Positions 34,960-47,447 of a DNA stretch of 64,000 bases are shown here, piece after piece; the stretch's first letter is position 1; each line of letters opens with the position of its first letter. The notes under the pieces were generated by a model. That model saw only the letters and a list, made by a program, of their open reading frames with translations. It was not told the DNA's origin and searched no databases. The position numbers and the translations under genes are program-made. Origin of the DNA: Epiperipatus broadwayi (lineage: Eukaryota; Onychophora; Udeonychophora; Euonychophora; Peripatidae); contig JAQFVV010006255.1 of NCBI GenBank assembly GCA_028023455.1, positions 3,288,001 through 3,352,000 of the forward strand. Direction: 5' to 3'.

Positions 34960-36056
34960 TGAAAGAAAATAATTCCTGCAAGTATAAGTGAAAACATATT
35001 TTTTTTTATCAACAAGATTTTTTTTTTACATTGTGATCTGTTTTTTTTTAATACTTTGACATTTTCAGTTATTTTTCGAAGTACTGAAATGGATGCATTA
35101 CTCTTTTTTCAACAACAAAGCACCCTGTCATCAGTGACAAGCAATGGTGTTGTAATGTCTGAGGTTGCAACACTACAATCTGCATTCGCAAGGGGATGTG
35201 GATGTTTGGTGGCTTATATAGGGAAACAGACGAATGTTTTATTATGAAAATTGAAGACAGTACAAAGTACTAATGAGGGATAGCAAGACAGCATTTTTTT
35301 TGTAGTTTTTGGTTTAATTTCTTTATATAAAAAATGACATTTATTAGCAGTTTTATGAAAATCCCAGCATACTTTACAATACATGGTTTTATTTTTTGGA
35401 GCAAAATTTTTTACTGCAGATCTCCATTTTCTGTGGTAATACTAACTGTCAAAAGTATGGATTTAACATGTAAATTCCTATTATATATTACATGGTAAGT
35501 GTCATAGGAATATGGTTAATGTATTTTTATCCAAATTACTTAAAAATCAAAATCATTTACTGTTTGTTTGGTGTATATTTAAGCTAACTATTTTTTTGAT
35601 TAATGGCATCTTTTTATTTTAAATGTCATTCTTAAAAGTTGTTAGTTTTTTAAAGTCGCATCTTTTTTTTAATCACATTTTTTAAAATTAATGTTAACAG
35701 TTGTACATATTTGTCAAAGTCACATTTATTTTAAATGTCATTTTTAAAGGTTTTTTGTTAATGTTGTAAGTTTTACTATTTTTTTACTTTTAGTTATTTT
35801 TAGTCCTGCAACACGGAGCATGTATTAGATCTACTGCACCTAATGACATTTGTATCAACCTCCTAATAACTTTGTAATTCTTGTTAAAATACCACATACA
35901 AGATCCATGTACATGTTTTTTTTTTTTGCCGAAGAAAGTCGTGTACAAGATCCATGTATTTTGGTCAGATCACAAGATTATAAAGTTATCAGTGGATTGA
36001 TATGAATGTGAACAGGTGTAATAAGTTTAATACATGTTCCATGTTGCAGCTTTAAT
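34960..36056 (+). pseudogene. Merlin (IS1016-type) transposon remnant, copy 1
   Basis: Two pieces of a Merlin DDE transposase survive on the plus strand. About 35056-35150 gives an N-terminal segment (TEMDALLFFQ, then SNGVVMS, where Merlin proteins have a Cys-x-Gly-His zinc-ribbon-like stretch). At 35190-35273 a different frame reads RKGMWMFGGLYRETDECFI, matching the Merlin block usually seen as WVFGG-RET-ECF. The intervening DDE core and C terminus are deleted or decayed. The right end 35800-36056 is itself a fold-back: CCTGCAACACGGAGCATGT answers ACATGTTCCATGTTGCAG. The same right-end structure is found in copy 2 near 43 kb. The left end is uncertain. Non-functional. Confidence 0.72.
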
Positions 36057-36514
36057 ACTCAAGTATCTATTCTATTTTATACCTATCCTGGATCATCTCA
36101 ATTCTTACAGGCCTACAACCCATTAATTAAAAAAAGTAATAAATAACAACAACAAAAAATAATTACAATAAATGTATATTTTTCTAATAAGTATAACCCC
36201 TTGTAGAGAGCATAGAATTTATGATAAGATTAACACATACATATGATAATGTATGAGTTAATATGTAAATAAATATTTATAATATATAAGTATAATTATT
36301 TTAGATAGTCACTAGAAGTGTTTCAACATAAGAGATCAAATATATATATTGGAAATCTCCTTTTACTTCTAGTTGAATTCAAGACAAAAAATTAATGTAT
36401 TGTAGGGCACTAGAAAGTTGTTTAGCATTATGCTATCAGCAGTAATTATAATTTTTTAGCAGCATTAAAGATAAAGATATCTCTAGTTATTGTCATGAAA
36501 ATAGTTCCACACTT
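36057..36514. other. AT-rich DNA, no gene
   Basis: Nothing recognised other than short (TA)n runs. Confidence 0.4.
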
Positions 36515-36557
<43 letters not shown>

Positions 36558-36620
36558 TATAGAAAATATACTTATATATATATATATATATATATATAAG
36601 TATATTTTCTATACTGAAAC
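36515..36620. repeat. (TA)n tracts and 21-bp arm palindrome
   Basis: (TA)n tracts lie at about 36521-36554 and 36577-36598. The second sits at the centre of a perfect inverted repeat, CAGTATAGAAAATATACTTA and its complement at about 36555-36618. It could extrude as a hairpin. It is likely a microsatellite-centred MITE or replication-slippage product. Confidence 0.75.
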
Positions 36621-36750
36621 TACTTATATTGGAAATCATTTATCTTTTGCACATTATGTAGTTATGTGTATCAATTGTATAAGATAGAGTAGATAATTGT
36701 AGAAATCTAGGTCTGAGTTCAAATCTCTCTCATATATATATATATCATGC
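36621..36750 (+). repeat. SINE-like dispersed repeat G, copy 2
   Basis: It matches 3690-3835: 'ggaaatcatttatctttt', 'gttatgtgtat', 'tgtataagatagagtagat' and 'gttcaaatc' occur in the same order and spacing. Both copies have (TA)n sequence next to them. A B-box-like 'gttcaaatct' suggests a tRNA-derived SINE, but no A tail or duplication was found. Confidence 0.45.
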
Positions 36751-36930
36751 AAGACTTGCATATGTATTGGGAATTGATAATAAAATAGATAGATATTTAG
36801 TAAATTTAGTTATATAAAGTTTTGACAATCAATATTTATCTTCTAAAAAGAACATTTTTCTTTAAAATTATTCATAAGTATTTATTCCTTATATTTACCT
36901 GAAAGTTTGTGATGATGGTATATTAGATGT

Positions 36931-37326
36931 GATAATATGTTGGACTATTTCCATCATCTATCAGTAATTGTTGAATGTATAGAAAATTTTAAACTTTAAT
37001 TAAACTTTTCAAATACAAACATCTTGTTAGTAATAACACACAAATAGACAACACAGGTTAATAATTCTCCGGTTTTCTTCAGGTGTTTCTGGGCTAACAA
37101 GTGACAGTATTCACATAGGAGTTGAACTCACACCTTTAGATATTGTCACTGGTCAGGCTAGCAGCACCTGAAGAAGAGTGGAGAATAATATTACTCAAAA
37201 CATTGTGTAATTACTAGTCTGTGTTATCTATTTGTATGTTATTACTAACAAGTTGTTTGTATTTGAAAAGTTTTCCGTACATTCAACATTTAATGAAAGA
37301 TGATGGAAATAGTCCAATATATTATC
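36931..37326. mobile_element. Fold-back element H, copy 2
   Basis: Outer ends TTGGACTATTTCCATCATCT (36940) and its complement (ending about 37318) match the terminal repeats of the element at 26719-27170. The arms run inward about 170 bp, to 37104 and 37145. They end in CTTCAGGTG...AGTGAC and GTCACTGGTCAGGCTAGCAG...CACCTGAAG, the same SINE-core segment seen in copy 1. The spacer contains 'gttgaactcacacc', B-box-like. So this copy looks like two half-elements joined head to head. No ORF. Confidence 0.78.
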
Positions 37327-38489
37327 ATATTTATTCCTTGTAATTCTTATTTTATTTTCATGTGGTTTGGTTTTAACAATTTTAATAAATTTTATTATTT
37401 TATATATATATGTAATATAACAATGCGCAATATTGTTTTTTTATATGAAGATGTATATAATATTAGAAGTGAAATTTTAACATAATACACAACTTAAACA
37501 ATATGCATCCTTATGATAAAATTGTTTAACGGAATAGGGACCATTTAAAATTTTAGCCGACAATATTTTTTTTTAAAAATATGATAGTTTTATTTTTTTG
37601 TTTGAAGATATGGAATATTAAAATTGAGCTAAATTTAATAATGATGCTGATACTTTATTTTTTCATTTCTTCATTTCCATAAATGAAATGAGTCTTGTCA
37701 AATAACCGACTTTATATATTTCAAAGTTTTTTTTAGCAAGTAGTATAAGTAATTACACATTATAAAATAATAAGATAATCAACTTTAATTTTAAAAATAA
37801 TTATTTGTCACTACATTTTAAATAAAGTATTTTTTGCTTTTACTAACTCTATTGAAATAAATGTATATTAACTGGTTAAAATGTTAAAAATTAAAAAAGG
37901 ATAAAGCTGTATAAAATTATGTTATATAATTAGAAAATTAAATAATTGAATGCTTGTTTCTCAGGAGGTCATGTGATATTTGAGCATTCAAAGTGACAAA
38001 GTTGAGCTGTAGTTTGTGATAGTTATTGAACTGTTGACTTCACCACTCTACACTTGTTTTAAACCATATAGGGCTTATATTATTTTATTATAAATGTAAT
38101 GACAAAAAAAAATGGCACACCCATATCATTATATATATATCTAAATTCATTGAAAACAGTCAAGACTTAGAGAATACTAATATTAATAACAATCAATGAT
38201 CTGTTATCACAGCAATTCCCTTTTAACAATAAATATGGAAATGCATCTTTGTTTATGGTCTAAACTCTAATATATATATATATTAAATGTAGTAATATTC
38301 AAGGCAAATTAATTTATAAGTGTTCATTATTACACTTATTATTTAATAATATTTTGAATGCAATTTGAAAATTATAATTGCAGTTTGTAATGTTATAATT
38401 GACTATTTATTAATTTTTATTCATAATAGGTTATATTTCTTTGTTTAAGGAGATTTATTGAAACTTTTTTGTATCAGTAATTTCAGTGT
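37327..38489. other. AT-rich DNA, no gene
   Basis: The segment 37960-38040 (GGTCATGTGATATTTGAGCA) resembles 26130-26190. No other feature. The 61-codon ORF at 37300-37485 overlaps the fold-back end and is chance. Confidence 0.45.
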
Positions 38490-38593
38490 CTGTTGTCAAG
38501 TTGCAATCTTTTATGTCTATATAAATATATTGGATCATAAATAAAGATAAGGATTCCACCTATATTGTTAAAAGGAGGTTGCCTTGACAACAG
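38490..38593. mobile_element. MITE family D, copy 2
   Basis: The left end CTGTTGTCAAGTTGCAA and right end TTGCCTTGACAACAG form a terminal inverted repeat of about 15 bp with a 2-base difference. The body (TATATTGGATCATAAATAAA) aligns with copy 1 at 18170-18268, as does the flanking 'ggttgaaattgttgatt'. About 104 bp, no ORF. Confidence 0.6.
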
Positions 38594-38664
38594 GTTGAAA
38601 TTGTTGATTATTATTGATATTGGATAGTCTAATTGTTGGCTCATTTTAATGATTATATAATAAC

Positions 38665-38809
38665 AATAAATATAATTATGATTAACTATTATACACAGTC
38701 TTTCAATCCAAAAAAGTACTTTTGCTTAATTATTTAACTTCTCTTCAACCAAAAGTACTTCTGTGGGTTGAAAGACTGTGTATAATAGTTAATCACCATT
38801 ATATTTATT
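38665..38809. mobile_element. Small fold-back MITE, arms about 58 bp
   Basis: Arms 38665-38722 and 38751-38809 are near-perfect reverse complements. 'gattaactattatacacag' answers 'ctgtgtataatagttaatc', and 'tctttcaatcc' answers 'gggttgaaaga'. The 28-base spacer has no ORF. It is 70 bases downstream of MITE D copy 2. Confidence 0.75.
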
Positions 38810-41800
38810 ATTTTTATTATTACTACAATGTTTTTTAAATAATGGACATTTTATATATATATTTAAATAAAGATGTTTATATTGTTTTACAAAATCATAT
38901 ACCACCATTTACTTGGGCAGTAAAAGTTATTCACTTTTGAATAATCACTATTGCTAGGTCAATGGTTGCTGTGATCTAGTTGAAACATCAGTGTAATGCT
39001 ATTATTACAAATACATAAATGTGTACATGGATGAATCTGAAATATATGTTTACTCACACAAGGCTGATTTCATAAAAGAGTTAATGAGGCAACTGCCTCA
39101 AGTGCTTTTCTGAAATAAGCATTAAAATGAGACGTATGGAATTATCATTGATTTTTATTTAATTCATATTTTTCAAGACTATTTTAAACAAGTATTTTCA
39201 TACTATATCTTGTATTGGAAAGGAAAGTATTAATTTATTATTAACACTCACAAAAGGCGCTTGCACAATTAGCTTGAAAGGCTGATATTTGAATGTAATT
39301 TTAAAATTTGCACATTTTAAAACCCTTACTTTAGGTACACCCACACACAAATATAATAAAATATCTTTATATAAAATTGAAAACTGTTTAGCTAAACTTA
39401 ATTAACACATGTCACTTTGTAATTTACTTTTAGCTGAGAATTCTTTTAATGTCATGCACCACAATCATGGATTATAGACTATTATTTATCAAATACTGGT
39501 GATGAAATTTAATTATCATTATTTAGTAGATAATAATTTACAATCTGTAAGTTGTGATTGTAGTAAAACTGAAGCTATAGTTAGATGAACTAATTATTAA
39601 GTGATTATTTTAATTAAGTTTAATCCATGTAACTTTACAAAAAAAAAAAAATCAATGATTTTTCCTTTAAAATTTGTTTTTTATTTGAACAACACCAACA
39701 AAAAATATCTTATTTACAAACAATGTTTCAAACATTTGCATATAGTCATTTTCAAGAGTTCTCTGACTAAAAATATGTGAAATAAAATAAAATTTTATAA
39801 ATTTCAGACTTATATCTCTTTAACATGATCTTATAAAAATGGATGAAACATTAGAGGTAGATATAACAATATGAATTTTTGGTTCAAATAAAAAGTACTT
39901 TTTACAAGCACAAAAAAAGCTAATTTTTATACTTCCAGGAAATATTAATAATTTTAATTCACAAATGACTTTTACTACTAATCAAATATGTAATGTTTAT
40001 GGATAGAAATACTACATGGAACAATCACAATACAATCAATCGATTATGTTACTAGAACAAATTAAAAAAACATTTTAAAATAAACTTGCAAGTATAATCT
40101 CTTCCTTATATCAATGCCAATTCATTTTGTTTGCATTTTGTCATAGTAAAATATTCAGGGCATGATTGGTTTGTTCCATATCAGTATTTATAGAAGTGCA
40201 TTTTGATTATATTATAGATTAAATTTGGAAGGAAAGAAGATTAATTTATAAACTAGACATATGATTAATTAAATTTTTCTGACTGGTTTTCAATCTTTTA
40301 TAAGAGAATTTTAAAATATAAAAGTATAACTATTGTGGATAAGTGTGGTGTGTTCGTGTTGCTATATGTGTATAATAATATTAATGATGTTAAATTAAAT
40401 TATATAAATCAAACTAAGGAAATGCCTATCTGTAATAAAAACAAATTAAATGTATAGAAATTTATTTAATGAATATATAAATATTTATAATTAATTAAGA
40501 AATATGTTATCATCTTAAGCATCCCATACAATGCAAACTTATGTAAACTGATTCTTAATTATATTCTTATTAGAGTTTATATAAATACCTTTTTTTATTT
40601 TTATCACAGTGAAACCTTTTTCTTGATGCAATATCAAACCATACCAAAATAAAAACAATAAAGCAATTGTGTGATCATTAAACCAAAAGCAAAGTGTTTA
40701 TTTAATGTCTTTAAATCTTAAATCTATTATATAATGCACATGTCTTCATATTCTCTTTTTAAAATTATATTTGCATTATGCAATATATGTAGAATTATAA
40801 CAATACATTATATTTTACATTGTCTTGCAAAAAAACCCTTGCCATTGTAAAGAATTCTATTCAACAATTTATTTACATAATCTTAAAATGTTTAATTAAT
40901 GGTGGGTTGATATCCTATGCTCAAAAATTAACCAGTTAGCTAATAATTACAAAATCTAACCATATTTTCAATGTTTTGTGACATCTCTTGGCCATTTTTG
41001 GTCACATATTTTTAGTTTTATGCTTATTTTACAGTAAATTTGTAGCATAATCTAAAAATCAATGACATTCATTGAAAACTAACACAACAGCATCTTTTTC
41101 ATAAATATTTATATATTTTATGATTATTTTTTTACACTATATTGTCTAATAATGTAGATAGATTAATATTTTGATTTAAAATATTTAGTTTTAGATGAAA
41201 AAAAGATGACAGAAATGAACATTCAGCAATGTAATTTTTAAGATAGGGGGAATCAGTGGTGGTTTCACATTATAATTGGTTGAAATATTGTTTTTCTGCA
41301 AACTATTTTTTTTTTTACATTTTCTTATAATTTTCTTTAGTTAGTGATGTTATTTTAAATTTTTTGTTAAATTTAACTGATTTGAAAGTAAAATAATTCA
41401 TTTTTTAGAAGCTAGACTATGATAATTCTAATTATTAATATAAAAAATTTCTGAATGGAAGTGATCTAAATATGTTCCTGACAAAGAAATGACTCAAATT
41501 TTTACTCAAATGGCCAATAAAAAAATTACAGTTATTAAGCAGATATTTTGAAAATAATTAACCATTATGAAAATAAGTTCAAATTACAGATTATTAATGT
41601 GAAATCTCAGATTTTTATCTTTTATTATAAAAATAGCATTGTTTCTACTGTTAATTCTAAACATTTTAGGGATTATCTTCATTTTTTCCAAATATTAATA
41701 AGTTCTTTGTTAATGGAAATGACTTTTTTGGAATGTAATCTAAAATATAATGTCATTTATAAAATAATATTTAAAACTTAGATCATTATTTATAGAGTTA

Positions 41801-41865
41801 AGCAGCATCTGCTTTCATTGATAATATTTGTAATTGCTTTAAAGATTTTTGGGTACTTACATATT
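38810..41865. other. AT-rich DNA; one MITE remnant, no gene
   Basis: MITE E copy 1 lies at 39196-39298 (listed separately). A near-palindrome TGAGGCAACTGCCTCA lies at about 39085-39100. Elsewhere there is only AT-rich sequence with (CA)n near 39340 and a poly(A) run at 39640. The 77-codon ORF at 41548-41781 has no recognisable domain. Confidence 0.5.
39196..39298. mobile_element. MITE family E, copy 1 (decayed)
   Basis: It matches the 110-bp element at 48090-48199: 'ttaacactcacaaaaggcgc', 'caattagcttgaaaggctga' and 'tatttgaatg' are in the same order. The left end TTTCATACTATATC is a degraded form of TTTCATTCCAATATCA. Non-coding. Confidence 0.55.
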
Positions 41866-43300
41866 AGTCCTGCAACTTAGGAGAGATGGTAATCTTTTCA
41901 CTTTCATGATAATTGTCTAACCATGCGATCCCATCAAATAAACTCTGTGATCTCATCCAAAAACATGATAAATTTATATTTTTATTTATTGTCCAGATTT
42001 TATTCAGACAAGTTCTTCTCAAAGTGTTTTTTATTTCAGTACTGATTTATTGTTTTCCAATTTTCTGATTAATACTACATTTTTTTTTAGGAAACTGTAC
42101 AAATTGATGAATATTTGGAGTTTACCCACTATTGAGATTAATGTGATTGAGTACATCCACATTTTGAACAAGCAATGATATTGTAATGATCAAGGATGTA
42201 ATAATAAAATAGGCCTTCATAAGGGAACATGATTGGAAGGTTCCAGAATTTCATTTTTGACAGTGATCCAATTTATTTACAGCTGGGCTTACAAATTAAC
42301 TTTTGTAGAATGGGGGAAAACAGAGCTTGGTTTAGCAGAGAAAAACATAAAATTGGAGGCGCTAACAAAATTTATTAAAATTCACAAGAGCCTTTTGCAC
42401 AAAAAGAAAAAAAACCCAAACAAATTCTTCTGGAACAGTGGAAGTTTGATGGCTTATGCAGGGAGACCGATGAGTTTTTCATCAGGAGAATTCATGGTAG
42501 AACAGTGGCAACTTTGATGGAAGCCATCAACAAAATGTGGAAGAGGAAATGACAAATTATCCAGACTGCTGGAAAACTTATAAAACTGCTGAATTATGAG
42601 CTGCTGGTTACCAACCATTTTTGTGTCAAACATACTGGACGACATCTAAAAAATTAGTCCACCATATTGAAAAAATAATAAAAGTGTAGTAGTTTTTTTT
42701 TATTTTTTATTTTGGTTTTTAAAAAAAAATACTTAGTAACATCCCAGGGGCATTATATTGCACAATTATGTGCTAAGTAAGTCTCCATTTGGGGAAAAAT
42801 AAAACATTTTACTGTTAGTCTCCATTTTAAAACAAAATTTTATCCACTTAAAATAAAATAGAACAGATGAACTGATTATTTTCATCATGACAATTTCTGT
42901 TATATATTACACAGTAAGTACTGTATGTGTATGTTTTAAGCATTTTGTAATTTAGTGATTGTTTTGTCCATATTTAAAGTAACATTTGGGAATTGTATAA
43001 AACTTTTTCAGATTTATTTTTGTGTGAAATTCATATTTTTAGTATTGTTAAAAATTAATATTTTTAATATTATTAGATTTAGTCTGGTGCAATTACTGTC
43101 ACATATTAGAACTGCTATGCCTTTTCACATATGTATTCAGACTGCTGATAACTTTGTAAATCTTGAAAAAATATCATGAACACATGTGAATTTATCATTT
43201 TAAGTTATTTAGTCAGATCACAAGATTAGAAAGTTATCAGCGGATTGATACGAATGTGAAAAGGTGTAGCAGGCCTAATACATAGCAGGTTTCAATATTA
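41866..43300 (+). pseudogene. Merlin (IS1016-type) transposon remnant, copy 2
   Basis: The coding blocks are spread over three frames. At 42233-42390 the frame gives EGSRISFLTVIQFIYSWAYK then VEW and TELGL, the helix-turn-helix-like N-terminal part typical of Merlin. At 42433-42551 a second frame gives EQWKFDGLCRETDEFFIRRI then GRTVATLMEAIN, the RET-ECF block and the start of the DDE core. At 42549 a third frame reads TNYPDCWKTYKTAEL, the conserved second-Asp block (usually S-D-C-W--Y), then a stop and AAGYQPF. Frameshifts and stops show it is dead. The left end at 41866 has GTCCTGCAAC, like the right-end arms of copy 1. The right end 43085-43295 is a degraded fold-back sharing 'gtcagatcacaagatta' and 'aagttatcagcggattgata' with copy 1. 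Confidence 0.8.
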
Positions 43301-46300
43301 TTAGTAAAGAGATTCCAAAATGAAAGATAGGGGAGGGTTTATCTTTTCAACATATATGTGTTCAAGTGAATCAGTGTTATGAGATCGTGTGGAGAGTGGT
43401 GGGTCATGTGAAAGTCTGTGCTCATATACCCTATATATTACATATATTTTCACAGGTATATAATAAGCTTGTGTGTTTCAGTTATAAACTTTAATATAAA
43501 TTTAATTAATAAATAATTAAAATATTATTTGATTTGTTAGTTAATTCAAAGGATTTTTGCATTTTTTAAAAAACAACAACAAATACTTATAGTTTTAATT
43601 TATATTTAATAATAAGGACTAATTAAAATGGATCTGGACGTTGCTTTTGCAAAATTATTTATTTTTTGCATAATATATTGAAATTTAAGTTATTTTTTGT
43701 CTTTAACTTTATTTATAGTAATACAAATATTCAGTAAAAATAAAAAAATAAAAAAGTTTTATTGCTTAAAAAAATTTATAAGAAATTCAAGCATGGAAGC
43801 GACGAACTGGAGCCGCGTTCCATGGACCTTGAGTTCCAGAGTCATCATCTCTACCGTTACACTTAACCATATGATTAATTTTTCGATTAGTGTAAGGATA
43901 AAAAGGTTAAATAGCTTCACTATATGGCAAAGGACTTCCCATAAGTTCTTCATAAAGGAACAAACACCTGATTTCTTAATTGTAGGATAAAGTGGGTATA
44001 CTATTTTAAAAGAACAATCTATGCATGATTAAACCTGAAAAAATAAGTTCCCAAATTTGAATTTTATGTCATGGTGCACAAGTTAAACTTTAAAACTCAA
44101 ATCAACAATTTCTTATAGCTGTTTTATGTAATCTTTTTAAAAAATATGATATATATATATATAGAATATATATTCTTGCAATGCAGTACTTGATAAAAAA
44201 TTAGATTAAAAATATCTGAATGTAAGTAATAAATTTATTTCTATAATTACATTAAGAGATTTTATTTTGTTTTTAAAATAATAGTTAATTACAATTAATG
44301 CAAAAAGCAAGCAAAAATAAAGCGTAATACTTTTAACTAATTTATATAATTTTATTTCAATAAGCGATAACTTATTTTACCTTTTTATTTTACTTTAAAA
44401 TTGTGTCTTTTATTACGTAGTCTTTAAACGTTAATCTACGCCAAATTTAAAATTCATTTATTATAATGCACTCCCATTTTCAATTTTATTTTATTTTTTA
44501 TCACGTTAGAAAAACAAATAGTGTATTTAATTTTTTCCTCCTAAATTTGCATTTTAATTAAAGAAAAGTGAGCGATATTGTAATCACAGGTAGATTTTTA
44601 AAGTCAATTAAAATGAACAACAAAAAAATCTTTTGCTAGAAAAAGCATCATCTTTAAGGCAGATTTAAACATATGGCACTTTTATCTTATGATGAACTTT
44701 TTTCCGACAGTCTGTTTAACTTGTTTCTTAAAAAGATTGGGAAAAGTACGAGCTGAGAAGGTGGGAAGAGTGAGAGACGGAGACAGATAAGCAGGCATTT
44801 TGTTTCAAAAGTAGTTATTCAATACAGTAAATATGTAATTTTAATTAAATGACATCTTAAAATACTTGTAATGGACATAAAAGTAAAAATTATAATCCAA
44901 ACATGTTTTACTGTTGGAAGTGACAATACATAATAATTACTATTTGGGGGAGGGGGGGGATTAAAATTTCACAAAATTAATGAGTCTAACAAAAATAAAT
45001 TAAAATTTTGATAGAGAACCGATATACTCGGTTCCTGCACGCGCGCCCATACGTATTGGTTCGTAAATTACGCATTCATCTAAATCAGTTTGTCAATTAC
45101 TCCTTATTAACTTTTATTTTATCTTTTAAAATGAGAACTACCTCTAGATGTCATCCTTAAATAAAATTCCAAATATAATCTTAGAAGCAAAAAATATATT
45201 TAGCATATATGTAAATGTAAAAGAAGGATCATAACATGGTAAAAAATAATGACTCTAATTCTAGAAGTTTTAGCTATATCTTCAAACATGATTAAATTAT
45301 ATTAAGCTTAATCGCTCCTATATTAGCAGATTTCTATTTATGGATATGATAAAAATAAAGATTATCTTATGATAAGAATAATAAATTTAATATTTGGATG
45401 TAAACATATATATATATATGTAAGAACATCATTATACAATTGTACTCTACTTGCATATTATTTTTATAATGTAGGTTTGAATTCGGGCTAAGTAAAACGT
45501 ACAAATTTATTTCAAATTTAGTTTAGGTTTTTTTCTTTCAGCTAGCCTGTCTATAACAATGCAGCAAGTCATTCAGATTCAGTATTGGTCAATAAATGGG
45601 TATTTAGAAACTCTTGAGTAGAGAAGAAACAAGGATGAAAACCCCTAAAATTCTTCTCATCTAATAATTGATAAACATGGTGAATAATGCCTTTTCCCTA
45701 GTTTCTTTATGAATGGTTGGAGAAGAGGTCTTTGTGCGATAATGAGTGATTTAAAGGCTGTTTACCTTATCTTTTAATATGTAAAATGATCTGTAGGAAT
45801 GTCTATTGAAATTATGAATCAAACAATGAAGATATAATGTTTATCAGTAGTGATTGTTCCCTTAAAAAACATTGTGTAATCTAGTATTGATTATATGAAG
45901 TATTTATTACGATTGTTTTTTAAATTTAAACGTAACTGATAACTGGAAAAAAAAATTTCTAAGTGGGTTTTATTGTGTGTACATTTCAGTTTTTATTAGT
46001 AACTATTTTTATTAAGGAACGTTTTATTTTACAAAAACGTATAGATAATGTTAAAAACTCTTTAAGTTTATAAAATAATTCTAAATATTGATACGCCAAA
46101 ATAAAGTGTGGCAAAAAGCAATAAGCAATGACAAATAACCACTGAAGATAAAAGTTATAGCTTATCTTCAGTCAGAAAATTTAAATTAACATATATGCAT
46201 ACTAGGAAAATGAATAACAACTTTATGAAAGCAAATCATAATCTAAGAATACTTGAGGAGATAATAGGAGATATTGTAATATTTCACATAGTGGAAATAA

Positions 46301-47447
46301 AATTAAAATTTATATAAACTAACAAATATGTATTTATCTTTAAGTGCCTTTTTTTTTTTTTTTTTTAAGAATTAAATATGTAACTAATTACAAACTGAAC
46401 TAACCTAAAATTTTTCAATTTTTAAAGTAATAAACAAGTTTATTTATATACAATATATTACACTAAATTTATAGCTGCATATGAATAGTATTATTAATAT
46501 TAGAAAACAAATAGAATATTGATACATAAAAGTGAGTAACAATATAACAGTATAAATATATATTAATACTTTGATTCAATAAATACCTGAAGAAATAGAG
46601 ATATTCATATTACTTCAGTCATTAAAGGCAATAAATAATAGCTATACTTAGTAATTTTGATGAGATTTTTTTTTATTACAATTTAAATGACACCTTTAGA
46701 GTGTGAACAACGTGAACTATTTCATTTTTCTCTTGAGAGTGTTAAATGTGTGTTTTTTTTTTTTAAAAATAATAATTTAGAAATTGGGCATATTAATATA
46801 TTGTACAGTCTAACAGAGAGCAGATATTGAAAAGATGCAAACTTATCTCTTCTATAATATCATATATATTTATATATTTTGTTAAAGAACTGAAAGTAGC
46901 ATTTCTTGAGACAAGTGGATGTAAGAAAATAACTGTACAAATAATGAACAAGATTCTTAGATAATGGTTTATAGTAGTTTAAATACTTTATTTCTTATAA
47001 TACTCTTATCTGTATAAATCTCATTTGTGTACAATTAGGAAATTATGTATAGTTCTTGTAATATTTTTGGTACCAATCATTCCTACAACATCTATACAGA
47101 TTTATTCAATTGAGATATTTAACTATTAGTTGATTTCATTTACATTAATTTCTTCTATACTCAGGAAAAAGCAAAATTAAAGAATACACTTTACTTCAGC
47201 ATTTATTATTTGATCTTCATGGACGAAACTAAAAGACCTTATAAATACTATTTTATGTTGAATGATTTTATTAATAATAAAATAGATTTTCATCACTTAT
47301 GTGCAAATTGGGTCTCCCATAAATATTAATAATAAAAACTTTTTGGATGGCAATCACTATATATTTGCAAAATATGATAATTACTAGAGGACATTTTTGT
47401 TCTAACACTTAAATAACTTGCAAGATAAAATCATGTAAAAATGTTTT
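43301..47447. other. Mostly unique DNA with GC-richer patches, no gene
   Basis: This 4.1-kb stretch shows few repeats. GC-richer patches lie at 43795-43960, 44690-44800 and 45015-45085, with CpGs. The first holds overlapping ORFs on both strands (97 codons plus, 64 codons minus) without a domain I know. The third contains ACCGATATACTCGGTT, a near-palindrome, and a GCGCGC run. G-runs lie at 44945-44960, T-runs at 46345-46367, and a (TA)n tract at 45408-45420. These could be conserved non-coding elements or small exons; there is no direct proof. Confidence 0.45.

Noticed and set aside
42454-42645. Minus-strand 63-codon ORF
   Set aside because: Shadow of the Merlin transposase blocks on the plus strand.
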